A stretch of 50,585 nucleotides of DNA from Candidatus Cloacimonadota bacterium. GTDB lineage: Bacteria; Cloacimonadota; Cloacimonadia; Cloacimonadales; Cloacimonadaceae. The stretch spans positions 1 to 50,585 of the forward strand of contig JAGOKK010000005.1 of the NCBI GenBank assembly GCA_017994635.1. The letters run 5' to 3'. Within the stretch, counting starts at the first letter, position 1; every line of letters begins with the position of its first letter. The notes below the pieces were generated by a model. That model was given only the letters and a program-made list of their open reading frames with translations, searched no databases and was not told the DNA's origin. Shown here in pieces: positions 16,141 through 25,514 of the stretch. A program made the position numbers and the translations under genes.

Positions 16141-16494
16141 ATGAACGAGCAATGCAAGTGCAAACAGATAGGCGACATAGAGATAGCTAACATTGTGAAG
16201 GGTCTTCCTCTCAATGAGACCATGGAACAACTGGCTGATTTCTTTAAAGTGTTCGGTGATTTCTCAAGGTTGAAGCTTATATACTTCTTGTCCAAGGCTG
16301 AACTGTGCGTGGCAGACCTCTCCACCCTTGCTGGGATGCAACAATCCGCGGTTTCTCATCAATTGAAAACTCTGCGGCTCAGTAGATTAGTGAAAACCAG
16401 AAAAGAGGGAACTGTGGTTTACTACTCTCTCGACGATCAGCACATCAAGAATCTCTTTGATCTGGCGCTGGAGCACTTGGAGGAGCGGTCATGA
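16141..16494 (+). CDS. ArsR/SmtB-family metal-sensing repressor
   Basis: This is a 117-residue winged-helix repressor that should release DNA when it binds metal. The frame is open from 15997, but ATG 16141 has AGGAG five bases upstream and gives the family length. The recognition helix is in QQSAVSHQLKTLRLSRLV (about 67-84). The alpha5 metal site is present with SmtB spacing: Asp99, His101, His112 and Glu115, equivalent to Asp104/His106/His117/Glu120 in SmtB. This points to zinc. Cys5, Cys7 and Cys56 (ELCVADL) could form an additional thiolate site. The gene overlaps the downstream ATPase (ATGA). Confidence 0.9.
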   Translation: MNEQCKCKQIGDIEIANIVKGLPLNETMEQLADFFKVFGDFSRLKLIYFLSKAELCVADLSTLAGMQQSAVSHQLKTLRLSRLVKTRKEGTVVYYSLDDQHIKNLFDLALEHLEERS

Positions 16495-18566
16495 TCATAA
16501 AAGAATATGATGTTCGCAATCTAGACTGTGCCGGCTGCAGCGCCAAAATAGAAGCCGCAATCGCAAATCTCGCAGATGTGAGTAGGGTTAATCTTGATTT
16601 CATGAATAAAAAGCTCACGATTCAGTACCAAAATCATAGTTCCGATGCCCTGGAGTTGTTGAACAAGATCGCTAGCAGAATTGAACCTGGCGTTAGTATT
16701 CATAGCTTAGGGACAGCTGAAGAAATGAATCCCAGCATCTATTCACACCTGGTCAGGAGTGGATTAGTATTGGTAGGCATCAGTCAGTTTCTAGTGAGTT
16801 ATCCCCTTTTGCAGAAGATACTGATCATCGTGGCCTATTTCCTGGTTTCTGCCAGGATACTTCGAGCTGCGCTAAAAGAACTATTCTCCAAACAATTGAT
16901 GGCAGAGCACTTTCTGATGAGTATAGCCAGCATCGGAGCTATGTACCTGGGCGAATACACTGAAGCTATTGCTGTGATGGCTATCTACGAATTCGGGCAG
17001 TATCTGGAAAGCAGAGCCCTTAGTCGGAGCCGCAAAGCGGTTAACAGCTTGTTAAGCCTTAAACCTGAAAAGGCGCATCTGAAAACTAATCAGGGTATTG
17101 AGGATGTTAAGCTGGCTCATCTGAAAGTTGGTGATACCGTTCTTGTATATCCGGGAGAAAGGATTCCCGCAGATGGGAGTGTCTCCTCTGGCAACAGTAC
17201 TCTTGATTCATCCAGCATTAGCGGCGAGTCGGAGCCCTTGCTTGTATTCAGAGGGGATGATGTATATGCCGGTTGCCTGAACAACAGCGGTCTATTGGAA
17301 ATATCAATTACCAGAAACGAAGCTGAGAGCATGGTAAGTCGTATCATGAACATGATCGAGAATGCCGGATCCCGAAAGTCGCGCCAGGAACGCTTTATCA
17401 CTCGCTTTGCCAGATACTATACTCCTGCTGTGGTTGTTTCTGCACTGCTGGTATTCCTGATCCCGCTAGTCCTGGGTCTGCCTGCAGCGGTTTGGTTTAA
17501 ACGTGCCCTGGTCTTTTTAATCGTCAGTTGTCCTTGCGCTCTGGTAATCTCAATTCCGCTTTCATATTACATAGGGATCGGAATCGCCGCCAGTAAGGGC
17601 ATTATATTCAAAGGCAGCGTCTATCTGGATGCACTCAGAAGCATCAGGACTCTGGTGTTTGACAAAACCGGCACACTTACTACTGGAGAATTGAGATTGG
17701 ACAAGATTATCACCAAAGATGATCTAGATCCTGCAGAGCTAGAAACAGCCTTGTATTATTGTGAATATACCTCAAACCACCCCTTTGCCCTGGCTGTGAA
17801 GAAGAGCATTTCCCGGCAGTTTGACACCAAGCATTTATCATCCTTTCTTGAAGTTCCGGGCAAGGGAATCACTCTATCCTATGATGGCGCAGATTACAGC
17901 ACTGGCTCTGAGAAGTTCTTTCACGATCTGGGCTATCTGGACCTAGTGGATTGTGGTACTTCCAGTTGCGTGCATGTGGCGAAGAATGCTATTTACCTAG
18001 GTGCAGCACTCTTCTCGGATGAGTTGAAACCTGGAATGAAAGAGAGTTTGAACAGTCTGCGTGGTTTTGGTGTAAAAACAATGATCATGCTCTCCGGAGA
18101 TCGTGATGCGAAAGCTGCCGTAGTGGCAAAAGAACTAACTCTGGACGGCTACTTCGCTGAGCTATTACCCCAACAAAAGCTAAGTAAAGTAGAGGATTTA
18201 CTAACATCTGGCGAGGGAGGACTGGCGTTCTGCGGTGATGGCTTGAATGATGCTCCCGTCCTGGCGAGAGCGGATGTGGGCATCGCGATGGGAGATATGG
18301 GCGCTGATGCCTCAGTGGAGAGCGCGGATGTGATCTTGCTAAATGATCGGCCGGATCAGCTTGTATCTGCCTTCAGGATCTCAAGAGCAACCAATAGAGT
18401 GTTGTGGCAAAACATCATCCTCGCTCTGGGGATCAAGCTAATGGTGATGGCATTGGGGCTGAGCGGTATATCAGGATTGTGGGAAGCCATTATCGCCGAT
18501 GTGGGAGTAACCTTGTTGGTCATCCTGAATAGTCTTCGTATGATCAGGCTGAAAGAGCGTACTTGA
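16491..18566 (+). CDS. zntA: P1B-type heavy-metal-translocating ATPase (Zn/Cd/Pb class)
   Basis: This is an inner-membrane efflux pump for soft or divalent metals, 691 residues long. An N-terminal heavy-metal-associated domain carries LDCAGC (Cys13, Cys16). The transmembrane metal site is Cys347-Pro348-Cys349 (SCPCALV). The phosphorylation loop DKTGTLTTGE starts at Asp391, with the hinge GDGLNDAPVLARADVGIAMG further on. An Asp in the last helix pair (IIADVGVTLLVILNSLRM) supports the Zn/Cd/Pb subclass rather than copper. ATG 16491 overlaps the regulator stop and has a GGAGGAG leader. Regulation by the adjacent SmtB-like repressor is very likely. Confidence 0.93.
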   Translation: MIIKEYDVRNLDCAGCSAKIEAAIANLADVSRVNLDFMNKKLTIQYQNHSSDALELLNKIASRIEPGVSIHSLGTAEEMNPSIYSHLVRSGLVLVGISQFLVSYPLLQKILIIVAYFLVSARILRAALKELFSKQLMAEHFLMSIASIGAMYLGEYTEAIAVMAIYEFGQYLESRALSRSRKAVNSLLSLKPEKAHLKTNQGIEDVKLAHLKVGDTVLVYPGERIPADGSVSSGNSTLDSSSISGESEPLLVFRGDDVYAGCLNNSGLLEISITRNEAESMVSRIMNMIENAGSRKSRQERFITRFARYYTPAVVVSALLVFLIPLVLGLPAAVWFKRALVFLIVSCPCALVISIPLSYYIGIGIAASKGIIFKGSVYLDALRSIRTLVFDKTGTLTTGELRLDKIITKDDLDPAELETALYYCEYTSNHPFALAVKKSISRQFDTKHLSSFLEVPGKGITLSYDGADYSTGSEKFFHDLGYLDLVDCGTSSCVHVAKNAIYLGAALFSDELKPGMKESLNSLRGFGVKTMIMLSGDRDAKAAVVAKELTLDGYFAELLPQQKLSKVEDLLTSGEGGLAFCGDGLNDAPVLARADVGIAMGDMGADASVESADVILLNDRPDQLVSAFRISRATNRVLWQNIILALGIKLMVMALGLSGISGLWEAIIADVGVTLLVILNSLRMIRLKERT

Positions 18567-18592
18567 CAAGAATTATGGTTTATCAATTCTTG
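18567..18592 (+). promoter_or_regulatory. inverted repeat between zntA and thrS
   Basis: CAAGAATT and AATTCTTG form perfect eight-base arms around a ten-base loop, immediately after the ATPase stop and 28 bases before thrS. There is no T-tract, so termination would be weak. A TTGACA overlaps its left edge (18563-18568). It could be a weak terminator, an operator or part of a thrS promoter. A T-box leader is excluded by the short distance. Confidence 0.4.
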
Positions 18593-18620
18593 CCTGCAAT
18601 GTGTACAATATGGAGTAAAT

Positions 18621-20525
18621 ATGTCAGTGATTATTAGCCTTCCCGACGGAAGCAAAAAAGAATACCCTGGAGCGGTAAGCGCCCTTGACATTGCCAAAGA
18701 TATTAGTCCGCGCCTAGCTGACGCAGCACTAGCCGCAGAGATAAACGGAAAATTACGTGATATTGGCAGCATCATAGAGAGTGATGCCAGCGTAGTAATA
18801 CATACTTTTAAGACCGAAGAAGGTAAAGAGCTTTATTGGCACAGTACCGCCCACTTGATGGCGCAAGCGGTCAAACAGCTCTATCCCAATGTACAGGTCA
18901 CCATTGGTCCAGCCATCGAGCAAGGTTTTTACTATGACTTCGATCGAGATGAACCCTTTAATGATGAGGATCTGATCAAAATCGAAGAACGCATGAAAGA
19001 GCTAATCGCGCAGGATCTCCCCTATTCCCGCCGTGAACTCAGTAAAGCTGAAGCCATGGATATTTTCCGCAATATGGGTGAGAATTACAAACTGGAAATC
19101 TTGAGCGAGATCCCCGACTCGGACGTGATCAGTACCTATACTCAGGGTGACTTCATTGATCTGTGCCGCGGACCGCATATTCCATCCACGGGGAAGATCA
19201 AGGCAGTTAAACTGTTGAAAAGCTCCGGGGCATACTGGCGCGGTGACGAGAAGAATAAGATGCTCAAACGTATTTATGGCATCAGCTTCCCATCAAACAA
19301 AGAGTTAAACGAGTATCTCACCTTCTTGGAAGAGGCGGCAAAACGCGATCATCGCAAGCTGGGTAAAGACCTGGATCTATTCTCGATAAATGATGAAGTA
19401 GGCGCGGGGCTCGTGTTATGGCATCCCAATGGTGCCATGATCCGGCATCAGATCGAAGCTTTTTGGAAAGACCAGCATCTGAAGAACGGTTATAAGCTTA
19501 TTTATACCCCGCATGTAGGACGTAGTAATCTCTGGGAGACCAGCGGTCACTTGGGATTTTACAAAGAAAACATGTATTCCAAGATGGACGTAGAAGGTCA
19601 GGACTATTATATTAAGCCCATGAACTGCCCCTTCCACTTAAGTATCTATAACGCCAATCACCACAGCTATAGAGAACTACCTGTTCGCTTGGCTGAGCTT
19701 GGTACCGTGTACCGCTTTGAACGCAGCGGGGTATTGCACGGATTGATGCGGGTGCGTGGCTTCACTCAGGACGACGCACATATCATCTGTACTCCGGATC
19801 AAGTGAGCGAGGAAGTGGAGAAACTCATTGTCTTCTCTCTGGATATGCTGAAATCTTTCGGCTTCAAGGACTTCATGATCTATCTTTCCACCAAACCGGA
19901 AGCATCGGTGGGTAAGGACGAAGACTGGGTGATGGCTACTAAAAGTCTGAAAGCATCTTTGAATAAACTGAATCTGCCTTTTGACGTGGATGAGGGCGGT
20001 GGCGCTTTCTATGGCCCTAAGATTGATATCAAGATCAAGGACGCCATCGGTAGAGCCTGGCAGTGTACCACCATCCAGTTTGACTTCAATCTTCCGGAAC
20101 GCTTTGACATGCAGTATATTGGAGCGGATAACACAGCACATCGTCCCTATATGATTCACCGTGCAGTATTGGGTTCAGTAGAACGCTTCTTTGCCACTTT
20201 ACTGGAGTATCATGGCGGCAATCTACCCTTGTGGCTAGCTCCCACCCAGATGATGATCCTGCCCATCACAGACGCTCAGATGGAATATGCCAAAGGTCTA
20301 CAGGAACGCTTCTACGCCGAGGGGCTGCGTACAGAGGTGGATTATCGTAGCGAGAAAATCGGATACAAGATTCGTGAAGCTGAGCTGATGAAGATACCTT
20401 ACATGTGCATCGTGGGCAAGAAGGAAGCTGAAGAAGGCACTCTTACCCTACGCAGACATACAAAAGGTGATTTGGGTGCGATGAGTTTTGATGCTGCTCT
20501 GACTACCTTGAAAAGCGAACTATGA
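18621..20525 (+). CDS. thrS: threonyl-tRNA synthetase
   Basis: This class II synthetase charges tRNA-Thr in the cytoplasm. The 634-residue length is typical. The domains are an N-terminal TGS domain (about 1-60), an editing domain with HSTAHLMAQAV (about 74-84), the catalytic core with the zinc-binding MNCPFHLSIY region and the RGFTQDDAHIIC motif, and the motif 3 region HRAVLGSVERF. The anticodon-binding domain starts after LPLWLAPTQ. ATG 18621 has GGAG upstream. The stop overlaps the ATG of the sugar-phosphate isomerase gene. Confidence 0.98.
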   Translation: MSVIISLPDGSKKEYPGAVSALDIAKDISPRLADAALAAEINGKLRDIGSIIESDASVVIHTFKTEEGKELYWHSTAHLMAQAVKQLYPNVQVTIGPAIEQGFYYDFDRDEPFNDEDLIKIEERMKELIAQDLPYSRRELSKAEAMDIFRNMGENYKLEILSEIPDSDVISTYTQGDFIDLCRGPHIPSTGKIKAVKLLKSSGAYWRGDEKNKMLKRIYGISFPSNKELNEYLTFLEEAAKRDHRKLGKDLDLFSINDEVGAGLVLWHPNGAMIRHQIEAFWKDQHLKNGYKLIYTPHVGRSNLWETSGHLGFYKENMYSKMDVEGQDYYIKPMNCPFHLSIYNANHHSYRELPVRLAELGTVYRFERSGVLHGLMRVRGFTQDDAHIICTPDQVSEEVEKLIVFSLDMLKSFGFKDFMIYLSTKPEASVGKDEDWVMATKSLKASLNKLNLPFDVDEGGGAFYGPKIDIKIKDAIGRAWQCTTIQFDFNLPERFDMQYIGADNTAHRPYMIHRAVLGSVERFFATLLEYHGGNLPLWLAPTQMMILPITDAQMEYAKGLQERFYAEGLRTEVDYRSEKIGYKIREAELMKIPYMCIVGKKEAEEGTLTLRRHTKGDLGAMSFDAALTTLKSEL

Positions 20526-21490
20526 GCATCTATGCAGTCATCCAGGAAGAACTATTGAAAGAGGCTTCTGCCATCACTACGGTGGCAGAAGCCCTTGATA
20601 AATCTCAGGTAGAAAAAGCTTTTCTACTCCTCAAAGAATGCCGTGGTAAAGTAGTGCTTACTGGCATCGGAAAAGCTGGCATTATCGCCCGGAAGATATC
20701 CGCAACACTTGCCAGTACGGGGACCAGTTCCATATTCCTGCATGCCGCAGAAGGTATTCACGGAGATCTCGGTATGCTGAGTGCGCAGGATGTGGTAGTG
20801 GCTGTATCCAATAGTGGAAATACGTCCGAAATGCTTGCCATCATCCCCTTTATCAAGTTTATCGGCATTCCCCTGATCAGCCTCACTGGCAATCCGGATT
20901 CGCAATTGGCAAAGGCTTCTGATGCTGTGCTTTGCACCAGGGTCGATGCCAATCTAGAACCCCTGGGCATGGTTCCTACTGCCAGTACGACCGTCGCTCT
21001 GGCTTTAGGTGACGCAATGGCTATCGCGCTGCTAAATGATAAGAACTTTTCGCTCAATGACTTTGCTCGTTTCCATCCCGGCGGAGCAATCGGTAAAAGG
21101 CTGCTCCTGAAGGTGAAAGACTTGATGCATCAAGGGGATGAATTGCCCAGAGTATTTGACGATACACCACTGATGGATAGCATCCTGGAAATGAGTGTAA
21201 AAAAGCTGGGCTGTACCATCGTAGAAAACACAGATGGCATTCTTACAGGCATCATCACTGATGGTGACCTGAGACGACAGATTGAACAAAAGAAAGAAAA
21301 CCTGCTCAGCTATTCCGCCAAAGAGTGCATGACGGTAGATCCCAAGTCCATTCACCCTGAGGAACTCGCTGTTAGCGCGCTGAACCTGATGGAGAAGCAT
21401 AGTATTACCATGCTCCCGGTTACCGATTCCGAAGGTAGGGCGGTCGGAATGCTACATATGCATGATCTAATCCGGGCAGGAGTAGTGTAA
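20522..21490 (+). CDS. kdsD: KpsF/GutQ-family D-arabinose 5-phosphate isomerase
   Basis: This enzyme interconverts ribulose 5-phosphate and arabinose 5-phosphate, the first step toward KDO for lipopolysaccharide. The 322 residues comprise an N-terminal SIS domain (TGIGKAGIIARKISATLAST about 48-67, SNSGNTSEMLAI about 98-109, and the FHPGGAIGKRLL signature about 183-194) and two C-terminal CBS domains (about 205-320). The start ATG overlaps the thrS stop (ATGA). Together with the LpxL-like gene at 43581 it supports a KDO-containing outer membrane. Confidence 0.93.
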   Translation: MSIYAVIQEELLKEASAITTVAEALDKSQVEKAFLLLKECRGKVVLTGIGKAGIIARKISATLASTGTSSIFLHAAEGIHGDLGMLSAQDVVVAVSNSGNTSEMLAIIPFIKFIGIPLISLTGNPDSQLAKASDAVLCTRVDANLEPLGMVPTASTTVALALGDAMAIALLNDKNFSLNDFARFHPGGAIGKRLLLKVKDLMHQGDELPRVFDDTPLMDSILEMSVKKLGCTIVENTDGILTGIITDGDLRRQIEQKKENLLSYSAKECMTVDPKSIHPEELAVSALNLMEKHSITMLPVTDSEGRAVGMLHMHDLIRAGVV

Positions 21491-21559
21491 CCCATATCCT
21501 CTGGATCAGTCAAGTTTATTCCAAACTAAGTGAATATCATCAGCCACAGGGAGGCTAGT

Positions 21560-24409
21560 ATGTCCGCTCTAAAGCCCTACATCTTCATTACAGATATCGG
21601 ATCCACTACTACCAAGGGTATCCTTATTCACACGGAAACCAGCCAGATCATAGGCATTGCACATGCCAACACCAGCGTGGAGGAGCCCGATAATGACGTA
21701 AAGATCGGAGTGTTGTCGGCTGCTCAGGAACTGGAAAAGCAGATCGGAATCAAGATAGTTGACTCAACCCCAGTCCACGGGGAGCTTTGTTTCTCGGAAA
21801 AAGTGAGCTACTTAAGCACTAGCAGCGCAGGCGGTGGATTACAGATCCTGGTGATCGGATTAACCCTCTTTGACAGTGGTAGTTCAGCTAAAAGAGCCGC
21901 GTATGGGGCTGGAGGAGTGATCCTGGATGTATTTGCTATCGACGACAAACGTAAGGCTGTGGAGCAAATGCAGGCAATGCGTAATCTGCGTCCGGATATG
22001 ATCCTTCTGTGCGGAGGCACAGATGGAGGGGCACTAAGCAGTGTACTTAGAATGGCAGAAATCCTGCGCATCGCCAAGCCAGTGCCAAAGTATCAGAGTA
22101 AAGATAAGATACCCACTCTATACGCGGGCAATAAAGACGCCGCCGAGATGATCCGTAATATGATCACTCGTGATTTTGACCTGCATATAATGCCTAACCT
22201 TCGCCCCGGCTTAAATGTAGAAAACCTAAAGCCTACCCAGGATAAGATTCAAGAGCTCTTTATGGAAAACGTGATGGAAAGAGCTCCGGGATATGCCGGA
22301 ATCAAGAAAGTAGTGAGCAATCCCATTCTTCCTACTCCTTCAGGTGTTCTCAGAGCCATGCAGAGTCTGGGCAAAGATCAGAAGAACCTGATTGCCTTTG
22401 ATATCGGAGGCGCCACTACCGACGTGTTTACCAGGATCAACGGTCACTTTCAACGCACTGTGAGCGCAAATCTGGGTATGAGTTACAGCGCACTTAATGT
22501 CCTGAAAGAGAAGGGCATCGACAATGTGATGAGAATGCTGCCCCCTGAGATTGATGAGGATTTGGCTCGTAACTATATTGGAAACAAAAGCCTGTACCCC
22601 ACTGTGGATCCGGTCTCAGAGCAGGAGTTTCGCATTGAACACGTATTAGCCAAGGCTGCCATTCAGATGGCGTATGAACAGCATCGTCAAATGCATTACA
22701 ACACTCGAAAGATCGGCTATTTGGATATCATCAAGCAGGAAGGCCGCGATAAGTATGAAGAGAAGTTTCATTACATCGAACAGGAAGAGTCCTACTCCTT
22801 TTACCCCAGCGAAATAGACATCCTCATCGGTGCTGGAGGAGTGTTTGCCCACGCTCAAAACACAGGGCAATGTATCGATATGTTGATCTCAGGTTTCAAG
22901 CCGATGGGAATCACAGAACTGATGGTTGATAAACATTTTATTAGCCCCCATCTTGGTGTTTTATCCACCGCTGATCCAGCTCTTAGCAAGAGGCTACTCG
23001 ATACGCAATGTCTTCAAGCGCTAGCGCTGCATATTCGCCCTCACTTCCCTTTGAAGAAAGGCATAAAAACACTCAGGATTAAGGCAGATGACCTGCCTGA
23101 TACGATGATCTTTAGCGATGAATTCATAGTACTTGAGCCCAAAAAAGGACGCAAGCTATACATCGAACCTGCCCGGAAGTGTCTTTTGAATGGAACTAGC
23201 GAGCAAATCGAGCTGATAAGTGACCGAATGATCATCCTTGATACAAGGCTGGACCAGGAAGTATATAATCACACTGTAGAATGCACTTTAAGTATGTACC
23301 ATCATTCTACTGGATATGCGATGTTTAGGAATGATAAAATAGCTCGTATGGATACCTACACCAGGATGGTTGATTTACCCTACAAGGGTGAGATCAAAGT
23401 GGAAATAGCCGATCAGGTAGAAGCAGAAGACTTGATAGCGGTAAATCAGTATGACCCGGCAAGGCTATTTGTGATCCCCGCCATTCCAACTCGTCCCGGA
23501 ATCACTGAACACGTAATCAGAGAGAGCATCAAGGTACATGTCGGCGATCATATTCACTACGATCAGGTGCTAGCACATCCTGTACCTCAAGCGGGAATAG
23601 CACATTCCTTCCGCTCCCCTGTCCGAGCCAGAGTTGAGTACATTGAGTATTCCGCGGGATTGATCGTTGCCTCTGAGATCCAAGACTATGACATGAAGCC
23701 ACATCCAATAAACATAGCCGCAAAACTCCAGGTAAAGCCAAAACAAGCAGCTAGATACTTGATCAAGCATCCCGGAGATTTTGTATATGAAGATGAAATC
23801 CTGGCCAGAATACTGGGTAAGAACCGCATCGGCATAGCCAAAGCGCCCAGCACTGGACAGATTGTTGCATTAGACAAGGATACGGGAATCATGACCATAC
23901 GCTATCCGGACAGAGCCTACGAGTATCATGCATTGGTAAGGGGTATAGTAAGCGCTGTGGAAGAAGGTAAATCTGCAGAAATTACTTACAATGCTCAGCG
24001 ACTGGAAGCTGCCATCGGATGGGGACAGAAAGTATACGGCATTCTACAAGTAATCGATAGGTCACAGATATCCGCTCTGAATGAGACGGCCATTGCGGTA
24101 CTCACCTACAAACCTGATGATAATGACTTCGAAATGATACTGCAAGCTAAACCTAGGGCAATAATCTGTCCGAGCATTGATGAGCACTTTATCCGGGATT
24201 ATCTGGGCCAGGAACAGGGTGTGATCAATACTGGATTTGAAAATCCTGAGTCGTCCTTGATCCTGATCCAGGGATTTGGTGACATTAACTACACCGATTC
24301 ACAATTGGCATTCTTGACTGCATCGTCGGGTAAGGCATGCTTTGTGGATCCTCACACCAGGATCAGAGCCGGAGTGGTAAGAGCATCCATCTTTGTGATG
24401 GAAAACTAA
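21560..24409 (+). CDS. MutL-like (glutamate mutase L family) ASKHA protein with long C-terminal extension
   Basis: The N-terminal half (about 1-470 of 949 residues) matches the glutamate mutase MutL family of the ASKHA ATPase fold. It has phosphate-1 DIGSTTTKG at 12, an LLCGGTDGG segment near 150, phosphate-2 DIGGATTDVF at 281 and an adenosine-like LIGAGGVF near 422. MutL proteins are thought to support B12-dependent glutamate mutase. Family members are usually about half this length, and no mutase subunits are adjacent. The C-terminal half is unrecognised but includes two barrel-sandwich-like stretches (VGDHIHYDQVLAHP about 660; PGDFVYEDEILARI about 738). The frame opens at GTG 21530; ATG 21560 is chosen because AGGGAGG lies just upstream. 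Confidence 0.8.
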   Translation: MSALKPYIFITDIGSTTTKGILIHTETSQIIGIAHANTSVEEPDNDVKIGVLSAAQELEKQIGIKIVDSTPVHGELCFSEKVSYLSTSSAGGGLQILVIGLTLFDSGSSAKRAAYGAGGVILDVFAIDDKRKAVEQMQAMRNLRPDMILLCGGTDGGALSSVLRMAEILRIAKPVPKYQSKDKIPTLYAGNKDAAEMIRNMITRDFDLHIMPNLRPGLNVENLKPTQDKIQELFMENVMERAPGYAGIKKVVSNPILPTPSGVLRAMQSLGKDQKNLIAFDIGGATTDVFTRINGHFQRTVSANLGMSYSALNVLKEKGIDNVMRMLPPEIDEDLARNYIGNKSLYPTVDPVSEQEFRIEHVLAKAAIQMAYEQHRQMHYNTRKIGYLDIIKQEGRDKYEEKFHYIEQEESYSFYPSEIDILIGAGGVFAHAQNTGQCIDMLISGFKPMGITELMVDKHFISPHLGVLSTADPALSKRLLDTQCLQALALHIRPHFPLKKGIKTLRIKADDLPDTMIFSDEFIVLEPKKGRKLYIEPARKCLLNGTSEQIELISDRMIILDTRLDQEVYNHTVECTLSMYHHSTGYAMFRNDKIARMDTYTRMVDLPYKGEIKVEIADQVEAEDLIAVNQYDPARLFVIPAIPTRPGITEHVIRESIKVHVGDHIHYDQVLAHPVPQAGIAHSFRSPVRARVEYIEYSAGLIVASEIQDYDMKPHPINIAAKLQVKPKQAARYLIKHPGDFVYEDEILARILGKNRIGIAKAPSTGQIVALDKDTGIMTIRYPDRAYEYHALVRGIVSAVEEGKSAEITYNAQRLEAAIGWGQKVYGILQVIDRSQISALNETAIAVLTYKPDDNDFEMILQAKPRAIICPSIDEHFIRDYLGQEQGVINTGFENPESSLILIQGFGDINYTDSQLAFLTASSGKACFVDPHTRIRAGVVRASIFVMEN

Positions 24410-24424
24410 AAGATGATAAAGAGT

Positions 24425-24458
24425 AAAGCAGCCTAATACTGGAGTATCAGGCTGCTTT
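24425..24458. terminator. bidirectional terminator between convergent genes
   Basis: AAAGCAGCCT pairs with AGGCTGCTTT, and an inner ATAC/GTAT extends the stem. A-rich and T-rich edges on either side allow function on both strands. It sits between the MutL-like gene (plus, ends 24409) and the WbpB-like gene (minus, ends 24469). Confidence 0.85.
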
Positions 24459-24468
24459 ATAGTTTACT

Positions 24469-25497
24469 TCAAAGAGGCAAGCTTATTTTTTTGCTGGTCT
24501 TTGCACTTAAGTAAATCGCTTGGATGATCTCCACGGATTTGCGTCCATCGCGACCGTCTGTGGAGGGGACAGCCTTGCCAAGTAATACGTCCACTACATT
24601 GCGATAATAGGGATTGTGCCCAAAGCCATAGATATTGGGTGGCTGGTAATTTGCGTCCTGGGCAATGCGGTCGTCATCATCATAGTCTTCGAATTCCCAT
24701 TTCTCTATCTTGTTCACGGCTACTCCGCCCACTTTGACGATGCCTTTCTCACCGATGATAGTGATGGATCCTTCGTAATTCTTTGGGTAAGTAAGCATAG
24801 TAACGTTTATCGAGGCAATGATTCCGCTACGAAATTGGAGAATGGCGCTGCCGGTGTCTTCGGCTTCTATCTTTCTGGCCATGGTGGCAGTAAAAGCAGA
24901 AACGCTATCCACATTGCCTAAAAGCCAATAAATGGCATCCACATAGTGACTGGCTTGGTTCATATAAGCGCCTCCGTCAAACTCCCAAGTTCCACGCCAC
25001 TTTTCTGCATCATAATAGGCCTGGGGACGTGTCCAAAAAACATTAGCCTGCGCCATGTAGATTCGGCCAAAGCGGTTTTTATCAATAGCCCGTTTCAGGA
25101 GCTGCATGGTGCTATTAAGACGGTTTTGCTTTACGACAAAGAGCCTCACCTGGTTTTCATCGCAAGCGCGGATCAAGCGATCGGCTGCTTCGATATTTAT
25201 CGCCATGGGCTTTTCCGTGAGAACGTTCACCTTGGCTTTTGCTACGTCAATGCCCATATTGGGATGCATCCCGCTGGGAGAACAGATGGAAACCAGATCC
25301 AGTTTCTCTTTGGCGAGCATTTCATGATAATCTGTGTAAACAGCAGGGATATGATATTCTGCAGCAGCCTTATCGGCTTTATCGGGGAGAATATCAGATA
25401 CAGCTACAAAGTCAGCTTCCGGAATCTGCGATATGGCTTCAAAGTGATTCTTTGAGATTCTGCCACATCCGATGAGTCCAAGTCTTACTTTCTTCAT
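24469..25497 (-). CDS. wbpB: Gfo/Idh/MocA oxidoreductase, WbpB/WlbA-like (UDP-GlcNAcA 3-dehydrogenase type)
   Basis: This is a 342-residue NAD(P)-dependent sugar oxidoreductase. The Rossmann start is LGLIGCGRISKNHFEAI (about 6-22) and the catalytic EKP is at 95-97. The second half (GTWEFDGGAYMNQASHYVDA, then INVTMLTYPKNYEGSITIIG and IYGFGHNPYY) matches WbpB/WlbA closely. Those enzymes oxidise UDP-N-acetylglucosaminuronate at C3 on the way to diaminouronic acids of O-antigens. Partners WbpA, WbpE and WbpD are not in the window, so the pathway must be completed elsewhere. ATG 25497 has AAGGAG ten bases upstream. It is the last gene of the glycosyltransferase transcript. Confidence 0.85.
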   Translation of the reverse strand: MKKVRLGLIGCGRISKNHFEAISQIPEADFVAVSDILPDKADKAAAEYHIPAVYTDYHEMLAKEKLDLVSICSPSGMHPNMGIDVAKAKVNVLTEKPMAINIEAADRLIRACDENQVRLFVVKQNRLNSTMQLLKRAIDKNRFGRIYMAQANVFWTRPQAYYDAEKWRGTWEFDGGAYMNQASHYVDAIYWLLGNVDSVSAFTATMARKIEAEDTGSAILQFRSGIIASINVTMLTYPKNYEGSITIIGEKGIVKVGGVAVNKIEKWEFEDYDDDDRIAQDANYQPPNIYGFGHNPYYRNVVDVLLGKAVPSTDGRDGRKSVEIIQAIYLSAKTSKKISLPL

Positions 25498-25514
25498 TTG
25501 ATAAAGACTCCTTA

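Noticed and set aside
18567-18620. T-box riboswitch upstream of thrS
   Set aside because: Only 54 bases separate the ATPase stop from thrS, far too short for a T-box leader, and no T-box sequence or terminator is present.
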